Source of the DNA: Treponema sp.
GTDB taxonomy: Bacteria > Spirochaetota > Spirochaetia > Treponematales > Breznakiellaceae
Assembly: GCA_031273185.1 (NCBI GenBank)
Contig: JAISSG010000082.1
Location: 1 to 13,927, forward strand
Length of the DNA: 13,927 nucleotides
Direction: 5' to 3'
Within the stretch, counting starts at the first letter, position 1; the number at the start of each line of letters is the position of its first letter. The notes beneath the pieces were generated by a model. It saw nothing but the letters and a program-made list of their open reading frames with translations. It was not told where the DNA came from and ran no database searches. The position numbers were made by a program, and so were the translations under genes. Shown piece after piece: positions 5,783-12,641 of this stretch.

Positions 5783-6820
5783 TTACCGCTTTGCCCCGGG
5801 TGAATTTTCCGCGATGTACGCGTCGATTGCGGCGGCGGTCGTTATGCCATGTTTGTAAAACCGCGCGATGACCGCGTTCATGTCGGCAAGGGTGCACAGG
5901 CCCTTTTTTGTGCAAGACTCCGCGACGGCCAAAAGCGTTGCGTCGTCAAAGCCTTTCTGGCGCCAGGGGACAAGGTACCCTGAAACAAGGCTGTTTAAGG
6001 CATCGGCATACAGGCCCTGTTTCCTGTCGGCTTCGTCAAGCCGATGCCCCGGACGCAAGAGATGGCCGCGCTTGACAAGATAACCGTTCGTTATCCTGTA
6101 ATTCGCGCTGAGAAATGGCTTGTTTCTGGAGAGCACGAACTCCAGGACCTGCAAGAGTTTTTCGAAATGGCGTGAAACCATCTTGAAACAATCGACATGA
6201 AAAGTATCAATCCTGTCTTCTTCAATGGCACACAGCGCGGAAAATAATTTGCCGCTTATTTCCGGGTCTATTCCGCTTCCAACCTCAGTTACATTATTGC
6301 TTGCATTTACCCTTTGCTTGTCCCTGATTTCGTACCTGGGCGCGCTAACGGGGTTGTACCACTTTTGGCCCGTAAAGTCAGCAGACAGTTCCTTCAAAGC
6401 CCTCCAGGCAATAGGGTATTTCTCTGCAACGCCATAGAAATCGGCTGTATCTTTTTTATCAAGCTTACCGCAAAGCTGCCCAAAGTCCAGCTTGTTAAAA
6501 AACCTGATGGCCGCACCCGTTACTTTTTTTGTGTACTTGTCATTATTCTCAAGGTTTTCGTATAAGCTGTTGCGTATGGTCAAGACCACAAATGCCCTTG
6601 TGTCGTCATCCTTGATTTTGGGTTCATAGAATACCGCTTCTTCAAGGCCTGTTATCAGAACGCCTTTCCTAAAGGCCTCGTCATTCCAGTGCAATATCAG
6701 GGAGTGCATTCGTTCGCGGATACTTTCAATTACTTTGCCCGACTCTTTATGCTTTACGCCAAAGAAACCCAGTTGGGCTTGGAGAAATTCCAGGTACTTT
6801 TCAATATCGTCAAGGTGCAC
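5783..6820 (-). CDS. DnaD-like domain protein (putative primosome component)
   Basis: A 345-residue protein starting at GTG 6820, preceded by TAAGG at a suitable distance. The first 270 residues, rich in Lys, Asp and Phe, are not recognised. The last 65 (from about WRQKGFDDATLLAVAES, continuing to NAVIARFYKHGITTAAAIDAY) resemble the DnaD/DnaB-type domain (DnaB_2), which has the pattern of a helix, a lysine-rich turn, L-x-x-M/Y-x-x-I-x-x-R-W/F-x-x-x-G-I-x-T. In Firmicutes and many phages such proteins act with a DnaC/DnaI ATPase to load the replicative helicase. The gene directly downstream encodes such an ATPase, which supports the reading. It lies 47 bp after the LRR gene on the same strand and may be co-transcribed, though a TATAAT box (6852-6847) could give it a promoter. 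Chromosomal versus prophage-derived origin is open. Confidence 0.55.
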   Translation of the reverse strand: MHLDDIEKYLEFLQAQLGFFGVKHKESGKVIESIRERMHSLILHWNDEAFRKGVLITGLEEAVFYEPKIKDDDTRAFVVLTIRNSLYENLENNDKYTKKVTGAAIRFFNKLDFGQLCGKLDKKDTADFYGVAEKYPIAWRALKELSADFTGQKWYNPVSAPRYEIRDKQRVNASNNVTEVGSGIDPEISGKLFSALCAIEEDRIDTFHVDCFKMVSRHFEKLLQVLEFVLSRNKPFLSANYRITNGYLVKRGHLLRPGHRLDEADRKQGLYADALNSLVSGYLVPWRQKGFDDATLLAVAESCTKKGLCTLADMNAVIARFYKHGITTAAAIDAYIAENSPGAKR

Positions 6821-6846
6821 CGCTGGCCTTATCGCTCCACGCCGCC

Positions 6847-6852
6847 ATTATA
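6847..6852 (-). promoter_or_regulatory. possible -10 box for the DnaD-like gene
   Basis: TATAAT on the minus strand, 27 bases ahead of the GTG at 6820. No good -35 element is found at 16-18 bp, so this is a weak call. Confidence 0.3.
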
Positions 6853-6867
6853 ACCCATTCGGCGCAT

Positions 6868-7425
6868 TTAACGCCTTGTTATTTCTACATCCAGATCAAA
6901 GGCATCTTCGGCTAAATCACTAACAGAATTGGGAACAACAACATTTGTAAGCCGATTATTCCTAAACGAATACCCTCTAATATAAGTGATGCCGCTGGAA
7001 AAAGTTATGCCGGTTATTTGATTATTGCTAAACGCGCCCCTTTCAATACCAGTAAGGCTACGAGGAAATGTTACGCTGGTTAATTGATTGTTTCTAAATG
7101 CATCAGCTCCGATAGTAGTGAGACTATTGGGAAGGGTTATGCTGGTTAGTGCATTGTCCCTAAACGCACTGCTTCCAATAACAGTGAGACTGTTAGGAAG
7201 GGTTATGCTGGTTAGCCCATTGTTCCTAAAAGCGTTATCTCCCATAGCGACAACGGGCATACCATTTATTGTTTCTGGTATTATAACAACTTTTCCGCTT
7301 CCATGATATTCTGTTATTGTTATTTTGCCATTGTTTTCCGTGTACTGGAAATTGCTTGTATTCTGGCCGAATACCGAAAACACAAAGCCGATAATCAGCA
7401 TTAAAACCAAGGCGTTCCTTTTCAT
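6868..7425 (-). CDS. secreted leucine-rich repeat protein (BspA/TpLRR type)
   Basis: A 185-residue protein with an N-terminal signal peptide (MKRNALVLMLIIGFVFSVFG, cleavage probably after FG). About six repeats of 22 residues follow, with consensus LTSITLPNSLTxIGxxAFRNN, the hallmark of the BspA-like LRR_5 family. Such proteins are abundant on treponemes and other gut or oral bacteria, where some bind host or partner-cell surfaces. There is no lipobox and no anchoring domain, so it is probably released or periplasmic. The last repeat is degenerate (AEDAFDLDVEI) and serves as a cap. ATG 7425 follows AAGGAAG. A promoter reads TTTACA-17 bp-TAAAAT (7476-7448). The near-identical repeats could recombine to change repeat number. 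Ligand unknown. Confidence 0.88.
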   Translation of the reverse strand: MKRNALVLMLIIGFVFSVFGQNTSNFQYTENNGKITITEYHGSGKVVIIPETINGMPVVAMGDNAFRNNGLTSITLPNSLTVIGSSAFRDNALTSITLPNSLTTIGADAFRNNQLTSVTFPRSLTGIERGAFSNNQITGITFSSGITYIRGYSFRNNRLTNVVVPNSVSDLAEDAFDLDVEITRR

Positions 7426-7447
7426 TTTCCGACTTCCTTATGTCTTT

Positions 7448-7476
7448 ATTTTATACCCCATATAGCGCCCTGTAAA
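7448..7476 (-). promoter_or_regulatory. promoter of the LRR gene
   Basis: On the minus strand TTTACA (7476-7471), 17 bp, TAAAAT (7453-7448). Transcription would start near 7441, leaving a 5' leader of about 16 nt that contains the AAGGA ribosome-binding site. Confidence 0.6.
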
Positions 7477-7533
7477 TACATTAAAAAGCACTATAGGATA
7501 GCCAGGTCTCTACTCCCAAAACAGCCCTCTTTT

Positions 7534-7542
7534 TGCTATAGT
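7534..7542 (+). promoter_or_regulatory. extended -10 promoter of proA (probable leaderless start)
   Basis: TGCTATAGT fits the extended -10 form TGnTATAAT. No good -35 is present. The box ends six bases before the proA ATG, so transcription would start at or next to the start codon; no Shine-Dalgarno is present. Confidence 0.5.
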
Positions 7543-7548
7543 ATACCA

Positions 7549-8805
7549 ATGGAATCGCTGCAAAACATATTTGTTTCGCTCAGGCATGCGCAGGTCCGGC
7601 TTGCGCTGGAAAACGCCGAGGCAAAGAACGGCGCCCTCGCCGCCGCCGCCGCCGCCATCGACCGGGACAGGGAGGCCATTCTCGCCGCCAACGCCCGCGA
7701 CGTGGAAAAGGCGCGCTCGGGCGGCATGAAGGAAAGCCTTGTTGACCGGCTGATGCTTAACGATGCGCGGGTAGACGGAATTATCGAGGGGATCGAGGTT
7801 GTTGTCCGGCAGGATGACCCCATCGGCAAGGTGAAGGCGGGCTGGACTCTGCCCAACGGCCTTGTGGTGGAGCAGGTTACCGTGCCGATGGGGGTGGCGG
7901 CGATTATCTACGAGTCGCGTCCCAACGTAACGGCAGACTGCGCCGCCCTTGCGTACAAGGCCGGATGCGCGATTCTGTTGCGGGGATCGTCGTCGGCGCT
8001 GGAGTCGAACAAGGCGCTGGTGGCGGCGATCAAGTCCGGCCTGGAGGCGGGCGGCGGCATTGCCGACGCAGTGGCGCTGGCGGAATCGGGCAGCCGCGAC
8101 GAGGTTGACGAGATTCTGTCGGCGCGGGGCTGGATCGACGTGGTGCTGCCACGGGGCGGCAAAGACCTGATCCGGCGGGTGGTGCAAAACGCCCGCATCC
8201 CGGTGATCGAGACAGGCGAGGGCAACTGCCACATCTACGTGGAGCCGAGCGCCGACATGGGCAGCGCCGTGGAAATTATTGCCAACGCCAAACTGCAAAA
8301 ACCCGGCGCCTGCAACGCCGTGGAAACCCTGCTGGTGCACCGGGACGCGCTTGCCGCCCTGATGCCCTCGCTGGTGGCAAGGCTTGCCGGCCATGCAGAA
8401 CTCCGCTGCGACGCGGAATCAAAGGCGGCGATAAAAGTGGGGCACGACTCAATTAACGACGCTACCGAGGGGGACTGGGAGACCGAATTCCTTGATTACA
8501 TTCTTGCGGTGAAAACTGTTGGCTCCTGCGACGAGGCGATTGCCCACGTCAACCGCTACGGGACAAAGCACTCGGAGGCGATCCTTACCAACGACCTTGG
8601 GTCAGCGGCGCGGTTCCGGGCGGGGGTTGATGCCGCCTGCGTGTACGTTAACGCCTCTACCCGTTTCACCGACGGCGGCGTTTTTGGCTTTGGCGCGGAA
8701 CTGGGGATTAGCACCCAGAAGTTCCACACGCGGGGGCCGATGGGCATGGAGGCGCTGACGACGTACAAGTACCTGGTGAGCGGGTCGGGGCAGGTGCGTG
8801 AGTAA
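7549..8805 (+). CDS. proA: glutamate-5-semialdehyde dehydrogenase (gamma-glutamyl phosphate reductase)
   Basis: A 418-residue cytosolic enzyme, the usual length for ProA. It reduces gamma-glutamyl phosphate with NADPH to glutamate-5-semialdehyde, the second step of proline synthesis from glutamate. The catalytic cysteine is C255 in QKPGACNAVETLL; VTVPMGVAAIIYESRPNVT and FTDGGVFGFGAELGIST are further ProA signatures. The N-terminus has six alanines from a GCC triplet run (near 7639-7656) that could slip. The partner kinase gene proB is not adjacent here. ATG 7549 has no ribosome-binding site and lies just after an extended -10, suggesting leaderless translation. A hairpin with a T-run follows the gene at 8838-8869. 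Confidence 0.95.
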   Translation: MESLQNIFVSLRHAQVRLALENAEAKNGALAAAAAAIDRDREAILAANARDVEKARSGGMKESLVDRLMLNDARVDGIIEGIEVVVRQDDPIGKVKAGWTLPNGLVVEQVTVPMGVAAIIYESRPNVTADCAALAYKAGCAILLRGSSSALESNKALVAAIKSGLEAGGGIADAVALAESGSRDEVDEILSARGWIDVVLPRGGKDLIRRVVQNARIPVIETGEGNCHIYVEPSADMGSAVEIIANAKLQKPGACNAVETLLVHRDALAALMPSLVARLAGHAELRCDAESKAAIKVGHDSINDATEGDWETEFLDYILAVKTVGSCDEAIAHVNRYGTKHSEAILTNDLGSAARFRAGVDAACVYVNASTRFTDGGVFGFGAELGISTQKFHTRGPMGMEALTTYKYLVSGSGQVRE

Positions 8806-8837
8806 GGAATAAGGGCGGGGATTAGGGCGACGGGGAT

Positions 8838-8869
8838 GCCAAAAAAAGTATTTTTTGGCTGCCTTTTTT
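8838..8869 (+). terminator. probable terminator of proA
   Basis: GCCAAAAAA (8838-8846) pairs with TTTTTTGGC (8851-8859) around AGTA, followed by TGCC and six T (8864-8869). The stem is AT-rich and the T-run starts a few bases late, so efficiency may be modest. Confidence 0.6.
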
Positions 8870-8875
8870 GCCTCC

Positions 8876-8910
8876 TTGACATGACAGACTAGTTGGTTAA
8901 ACTAGTCTGT
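8876..8910 (+). promoter_or_regulatory. promoter and autoregulatory operator of the toxin-antitoxin pair
   Basis: TTGACA (8876-8881) and TAAACT (8898-8903) lie 16 bp apart. An 11-bp perfect inverted repeat, ACAGACTAGTT (8884-8894) and AACTAGTCTGT (8900-8910), spans the spacer and -10. Phd/YefM-type antitoxins bind such palindromes to repress their own operon, so this is the expected operator. Confidence 0.65.
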
Positions 8911-8921
8911 GGAGGCATGAC

Positions 8922-9170
8922 ATGGCACTGCATATCGGGGCCTTTGAGGCCAAAACCCATTTTTCCCAGATAATCGAACAGGCCGAGCATGGCGAAGACT
9001 TTGTCATTACCAGGCGGGGAAAACCCGTGGCAAAGATCATCCCCTTCAGGCAGGAGCCGGAAATGACCCGGCAGGAAGCGTTTGCACAGCTTATAGAAAT
9101 GCGAAAACGCTACAAGGGCAAACCGGGCTCGTTCAATATTCGTGAGGCAATTGAAGAAGGGCGAAAATAA
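8922..9170 (+). CDS. type II antitoxin, Phd/YefM family
   Basis: An 82-residue protein. The N-terminal half (GAFEAKTHFSQIIEQAEHG, then FVITRRGKPVAKIIP) is the classic Phd/YefM DNA-binding fold. The charged C-terminal half should wrap around and neutralise the PIN toxin. GGAGG (8911-8915) lies six bases before ATG 8922; an ATG at 8917 is too near it and out of frame. The stop codon overlaps the toxin start by one base (TAATG), typical of translationally coupled pairs. It should repress its own promoter by binding the palindrome at 8884-8910. Confidence 0.88.
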   Translation: MALHIGAFEAKTHFSQIIEQAEHGEDFVITRRGKPVAKIIPFRQEPEMTRQEAFAQLIEMRKRYKGKPGSFNIREAIEEGRK

Positions 9171-9586
9171 TGACCGACTATGTTTTTGATTCATCCTTTG
9201 CCGGTGCGCTGATCGTGCCTGACGAAAAGAATCCCAAAGTTGACAAGGTCTATGCCGCGATTGGCGAACGTGAAGAAATATTTGTCCCCCAGCTTTTCTG
9301 GTACGAAATCGCAAACATTTTCAAAAACCTGATTCGGCGCAAGCGTTATGCTTTTGACGACGTTCAGCAATTTTTTCCGAAACTGTCTGCCATCCGCTTA
9401 ACCGGCGATGCTGAAACGGGAACCGCCTATTCGCAAAAGCTGTTGCGCCTGTGCGATGATTACAGCCTCAGTTCTTACGACGCGGCTTACCTGGAATTGG
9501 CGGGGCGCAAAAAAGCCGCCCTCTGCACCCTGGATGATCGCCTGCGCCTTGCCGCCCAAAAATACGGCGTGGCGATCCTGAAATAG
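9170..9586 (+). CDS. vapC: type II toxin, PIN-domain ribonuclease (VapC-like)
   Basis: A 138-residue PIN-domain protein, the usual VapC length. The acidic metal-binding residues are in place: D7 (VFDSS), E46 (FWYEIANI), D104 (SSYDAAYLELA) and D122 (TLDDRL). VapC toxins cut specific RNAs, often initiator tRNA or 23S rRNA, when the antitoxin is degraded; the target here is unknown. The catalytic set looks intact, so the toxin is probably active. The start overlaps the antitoxin stop. Confidence 0.88.
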   Translation: MTDYVFDSSFAGALIVPDEKNPKVDKVYAAIGEREEIFVPQLFWYEIANIFKNLIRRKRYAFDDVQQFFPKLSAIRLTGDAETGTAYSQKLLRLCDDYSLSSYDAAYLELAGRKKAALCTLDDRLRLAAQKYGVAILK

Positions 9587-9595
9587 GCCCTCGAC

Positions 9596-10012
9596 GTGAA
9601 TGCCGCCCTGCTGCGCCAATCGATCCGTGCCGCCGCCGAGGCGACGTTCTCCCGTTCCGGCGGCCCGGGCGGGCAGAACGTCAACAAGGTTAACACCAAG
9701 GTAACTTTGCGGCTGCGCCTCGCCGACATCGGCGGCCTTGCGGAAGCCGAGGTCGGCAGGGCCAGGACGGTGCTGGCAAACAGGATTACCGGCGAGGACG
9801 AAATCGTCATAAACGCTGACGAGGAGCGTTCCCAGCGCACCAACCTGGAACGGGCCTATTGCCGCCTGGAAGCACTCATAGCCGCAGCAGCCCGCCTGCC
9901 TAAACGCCGCCGCCCTACCAAGCCGTCGAGGGCGGCCCGCGAGCAACGGCTGGAGGCAAAGCGTATCCGCAGCCGGAAAAAGGCGTCAAGGCGGCTTGAC
10001 CCTGGGGAATGA
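9596..10012 (+). CDS. arfB: alternative ribosome-rescue factor ArfB (YaeJ-type peptidyl-tRNA hydrolase)
   Basis: A 138-residue protein with the release-factor catalytic domain: RSGGPGGQNVNK, with the GGQ at 25-27, then a strongly basic tail (KRRRPTKPSRAAREQRLEAK and on) of the kind that enters the empty mRNA channel. ArfB hydrolyses peptidyl-tRNA on ribosomes stalled at mRNA ends. It lacks the codon-recognition domains of RF1/RF2, consistent with its length. The start is GTG 9596, nine bases after the toxin stop, with only a weak ribosome-binding site. The stop TGA overlaps the next gene's ATG, so arfB heads an operon with the radical SAM gene. Confidence in the family is high because both the GGQ and the basic tail are present. 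Confidence 0.92.
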   Translation: MNAALLRQSIRAAAEATFSRSGGPGGQNVNKVNTKVTLRLRLADIGGLAEAEVGRARTVLANRITGEDEIVINADEERSQRTNLERAYCRLEALIAAAARLPKRRRPTKPSRAAREQRLEAKRIRSRKKASRRLDPGE

Positions 10013-11499
10013 GCATGAGCGGAGCCATCCTTCTCGCCACTATCAACGCAAAGTGGATACACCCCTCGCTGGCCCTGCGGCTGTTAAAGGCGAACCTTGG
10101 CGGGCTGGAAAGCCGCTGCGACATAATCGAGTTCGCCTTGCGCCAGCCGCTGAGGGAAAAAATCGATCCGATCCTCGCCGCCCAGCCCAGGATACTCGGC
10201 CTCTCGGTTTCCGTCTGGAACCACGCCGCCACGCTTGAACTGCTTGAGGAACTGTGGGCGGCATGGGAAACGGGCGGTGGTCGGCCCTGCGTCGTCCTTG
10301 GCGGGCCGGAGGTGTCGTACCTGCCATCGGGGGCGGAACTGTTCAGGTACGCCGATTACTGTATCGCCGGGGAAGGGGAAATAGCGTTTCGCCAACTTTG
10401 CGAGGCGATTTATAGCGATGGAAACGCCAAAAACGCGCCTGGCAGTGATAGAATCGCCTGTTTGGAAGATGGGAAAGTTTTCTCTGAAACAAGAGAAAAC
10501 TTTTCAGCGTTTTTCCCAAGCCGGGAATTACAGGTGGCGGACGTTACGCGCATTGAAAGCGGCTGCCGCTTATACACCGATGAAGACCTTCGCAAAAAGC
10601 TCGTGTACGTGGAGGCAAGCCGGGGCTGCCCCTTCTCCTGCGAATTCTGCCTGAGCGCAGGTTCCTCCCCGGTAAGGGAATTTCCCCTGGAGCCGTTTTT
10701 CGCGGAAATGGACGGCCTGATTGACCGGGGCGCAAGGACCATCAAATTCCTCGACAGGACCTTCAACGCCAACATCGACCGAGCCAGGGCGATCATGGAA
10801 TATTTTCTGGGCAGGATTGGGCAAGGGGCGTCCCTGGTCGTCCATTTCGAGATGGTCCCTTCCCGCTTCCCGCCTGAGCTGATGGAAACCGCCGCCCGCT
10901 TTCCCCCCGGAACCCTGCGGCTGGAAATCGGCGTGCAGACCCTTAACCCGGAGGTTTCGGCCCGCATCTCAAGGCCGTCAAAGCCTGAGCAGGAACTGGC
11001 GGCGATCCGCCGCCTGCGGGAGACAACCGGGGCCATCATCCACGCCGACCTTATCGCCGGCCTGCCCGGTGAAGACATGGCATCCTTTGGCAGGGGTTTT
11101 GGCTTGCTTTGGGAGGCCCTCTCCCCGCCATCGGCAAACAGCCCCCGTTGCGAAATCCAGCTTGGCATCCTCAAGCTCTTGCCCGGTGCGCCGATTGCCC
11201 GGCACAGCACCGCCTTTGGAATGCGCTACAACCCCTCGCCGCCCTACGAGCTAATGGAAAGCGCCGCCATGCCGATGCACGATCTTGACCGCATAAAAAA
11301 TTTCGCCCGGTTTTGGGAGATTGTCGTCAACCGTGGGCTTATCGATGTTGGCACTGCCTTTGGTGCCGCCAAAGGCGCAGTCCCTGTCTTTGACCGCTTC
11401 ATGGCACTTTCCGATTCCCTTTTTACCCGGTTCGGGCGCAACTGGGGCATAGCCAAAAACGACCTAATGGAGGTTCTGCGTGAAAAATACACGGCGTGA
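10009..11499 (+). CDS. B12-binding-type radical SAM protein (DUF4080-like C-terminus)
   Basis: A 496-residue protein. Residues 1-150 resemble a cobalamin-binding Rossmann domain (ILGLSVSVWNHAATLELLE, then VVLGGPEVSY), but no clear DxHxxG lower-ligand motif is visible. The radical SAM core has the iron-sulphur motif C207-x3-C211-x2-C214 (SRGCPFSCEFC). The C-terminal part (PMHDLDRIKNFARFWEIVVNRG) resembles the DUF4080 tail found on such proteins. The substrate is unknown; the family is often annotated only as B12-binding domain-containing radical SAM protein. Two in-frame ATGs (10009 and 10015) are present; the second has GGGGA at better spacing and may be the real start. The first overlaps the arfB stop, and the end overlaps the next gene by 20 bases, so co-translation is likely. 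A 11-bp hairpin lies inside the gene at 10474-10503. Confidence 0.85.
   Translation: MSMSGAILLATINAKWIHPSLALRLLKANLGGLESRCDIIEFALRQPLREKIDPILAAQPRILGLSVSVWNHAATLELLEELWAAWETGGGRPCVVLGGPEVSYLPSGAELFRYADYCIAGEGEIAFRQLCEAIYSDGNAKNAPGSDRIACLEDGKVFSETRENFSAFFPSRELQVADVTRIESGCRLYTDEDLRKKLVYVEASRGCPFSCEFCLSAGSSPVREFPLEPFFAEMDGLIDRGARTIKFLDRTFNANIDRARAIMEYFLGRIGQGASLVVHFEMVPSRFPPELMETAARFPPGTLRLEIGVQTLNPEVSARISRPSKPEQELAAIRRLRETTGAIIHADLIAGLPGEDMASFGRGFGLLWEALSPPSANSPRCEIQLGILKLLPGAPIARHSTAFGMRYNPSPPYELMESAAMPMHDLDRIKNFARFWEIVVNRGLIDVGTAFGAAKGAVPVFDRFMALSDSLFTRFGRNWGIAKNDLMEVLREKYTA
10474..10503 (+). repeat. intragenic 11-bp hairpin in the radical SAM gene
   Basis: AAAGTTTTCTC (10474-10484) and GAGAAAACTTT (10493-10503) are perfect reverse complements around an 8-nt loop. 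The segment is AT-rich compared with the rest of the gene. It falls in the link between the B12-like and radical SAM domains (KVFSETRENFS) and is followed by short T-runs. Confidence 0.6.
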
Positions 11500-12556
11500 A
11501 AACCTGGCCCTTTCGCTTTTCCCCACGCTTGCCGCCGCCGCTCTGCTGCTGGCTGTCTGCGCCGTTTTTTCCGGCTGCTACACCCTCAAGCAGGGAACAA
11601 CCCTGCTGGGCTACCTGGGCAGGGCCGTCCCGCTGGAATCCCTGCTTGAAGATGAAAGCGACGAGGCAGAAGCAAGCCGCCGCTTTGTGGAGCGGGTGCA
11701 GGACATCCGCCGGTTTGCAACGGAAGAACTTGGCCTGAACCTGAGCAAGAACTACACCCGCTATGTAAGCCTCGACCGGGGCTACCTGGCTGCGGTGGTC
11801 TCGGCCTCGGCTGCGGATTCGTTCACCCGGCACGAGTGGAAGTACCCCGTGGTGGGGACAATGCCCTACAAGGGTTTTTTCAACGTCGGGGACGCACGCA
11901 AGGAACGGGCGAAGCTCGAAAAAAAGGGGCTGGACGTTTGGATTAGGGGCGTTGACGCATTCAGCACGCTCGGCTGGTTCAGGGACCCGCTGTACTCGTA
12001 CATGCGGGACTATCCCCCCCAGCGGCTTGCCGATCTTATCATCCATGAATCTCTGCACGCAACCGTGTTTATCAAGAACCAGGTATCGTTCAACGAGGAG
12101 CTGGCGGAATTTGTCGGCAGCGAGGGCGCGCGGCTGTACATGGAGTCCCGTTTCGGTGCCGCTGACTCTGATGGCGATGAGGAAGAAAACCAGCGTTTTG
12201 TGGACTTTGTCAGGGGCCTGGTGGCGGAATTACAGGTTTTGTACAAGAGCGGCGCGGAGCGGGAGGAAATACTCAGCGAGAAGGCGCGGATTATCAAGGC
12301 CGCGCAAGAGCGATTCGATGAGGAATACGAAACCCGCTTTGCCAGCGAGAATTACCGTGGCTTTTCCACCCTGCCGGTAAACAACGCCTACCTGGAACTG
12401 TACCGCCTGTACCACGCCGACGATTCCTGCATTCCCGACCTGTTCAGGCGATCCGGCAAAAGCCTGCCGGAATTTATCGCCGCCGCCAAATCCATGCCGA
12501 AAAAAGGCCCCGCCGGACGGGAGAGGCTTGCGCAGGCGCTGGGGCTTCAGCCCTGA
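11480..12556 (+). CDS. lipoprotein, putative zinc aminopeptidase (HExxH)
   Basis: A 358-residue protein with a lipoprotein signal peptide ending in the lipobox FSGC (30-33; Cys33 becomes the lipidated N-terminus). It fits the 'predicted aminopeptidase' family (Aminopep, PF10023): PYKGFF and IRGVDAFSTLGWFRDPLYSYM are typical of it, followed by a zinc-site motif H189-E-S-L-H193 and NEELAEFVGSEGA, where a glutamate would be the third ligand. It probably sits on the periplasmic membrane face. Activity in this family has been inferred rather than well tested. GTG 11480 follows GGAGG at six bases. It overlaps the radical SAM gene by 20 bases, so it belongs to the same operon. Confidence 0.85.
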   Translation: MKNTRRENLALSLFPTLAAAALLLAVCAVFSGCYTLKQGTTLLGYLGRAVPLESLLEDESDEAEASRRFVERVQDIRRFATEELGLNLSKNYTRYVSLDRGYLAAVVSASAADSFTRHEWKYPVVGTMPYKGFFNVGDARKERAKLEKKGLDVWIRGVDAFSTLGWFRDPLYSYMRDYPPQRLADLIIHESLHATVFIKNQVSFNEELAEFVGSEGARLYMESRFGAADSDGDEEENQRFVDFVRGLVAELQVLYKSGAEREEILSEKARIIKAAQERFDEEYETRFASENYRGFSTLPVNNAYLELYRLYHADDSCIPDLFRRSGKSLPEFIAAAKSMPKKGPAGRERLAQALGLQP

Positions 12557-12604
12557 AAAGAAAAGCGTTTGCTCCCGCAAAGGCGCCGACGGCGTGCGTG
12601 CGTG

Positions 12605-12633
12605 TTGCAAAGAAGCCCGGCGAATTGTATCAT
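12605..12633 (+). promoter_or_regulatory. promoter of pgsA (probable leaderless start)
   Basis: TTGCAA (12605-12610), 17 bp, TATCAT (12628-12633). The expected start near 12640 is one or two bases before ATG 12642. The -35 is identical to that of the acyl-CoA ligase promoter. Confidence 0.5.
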
Positions 12634-12641
12634 ATCAGGCA

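Noticed and set aside
5562..5915. 117-codon minus-strand frame overlapping the DnaD-like and ATPase genes
   Set aside because: It is a third frame with Arg/Pro-rich noise; both neighbouring frames show recognisable domains over the same bases.
12528..12641. Upstream GTG start for pgsA
   Set aside because: It would add 38 residues without hydrophobic or family character and overlap the aminopeptidase; ATG 12642 gives the normal family N-terminus.
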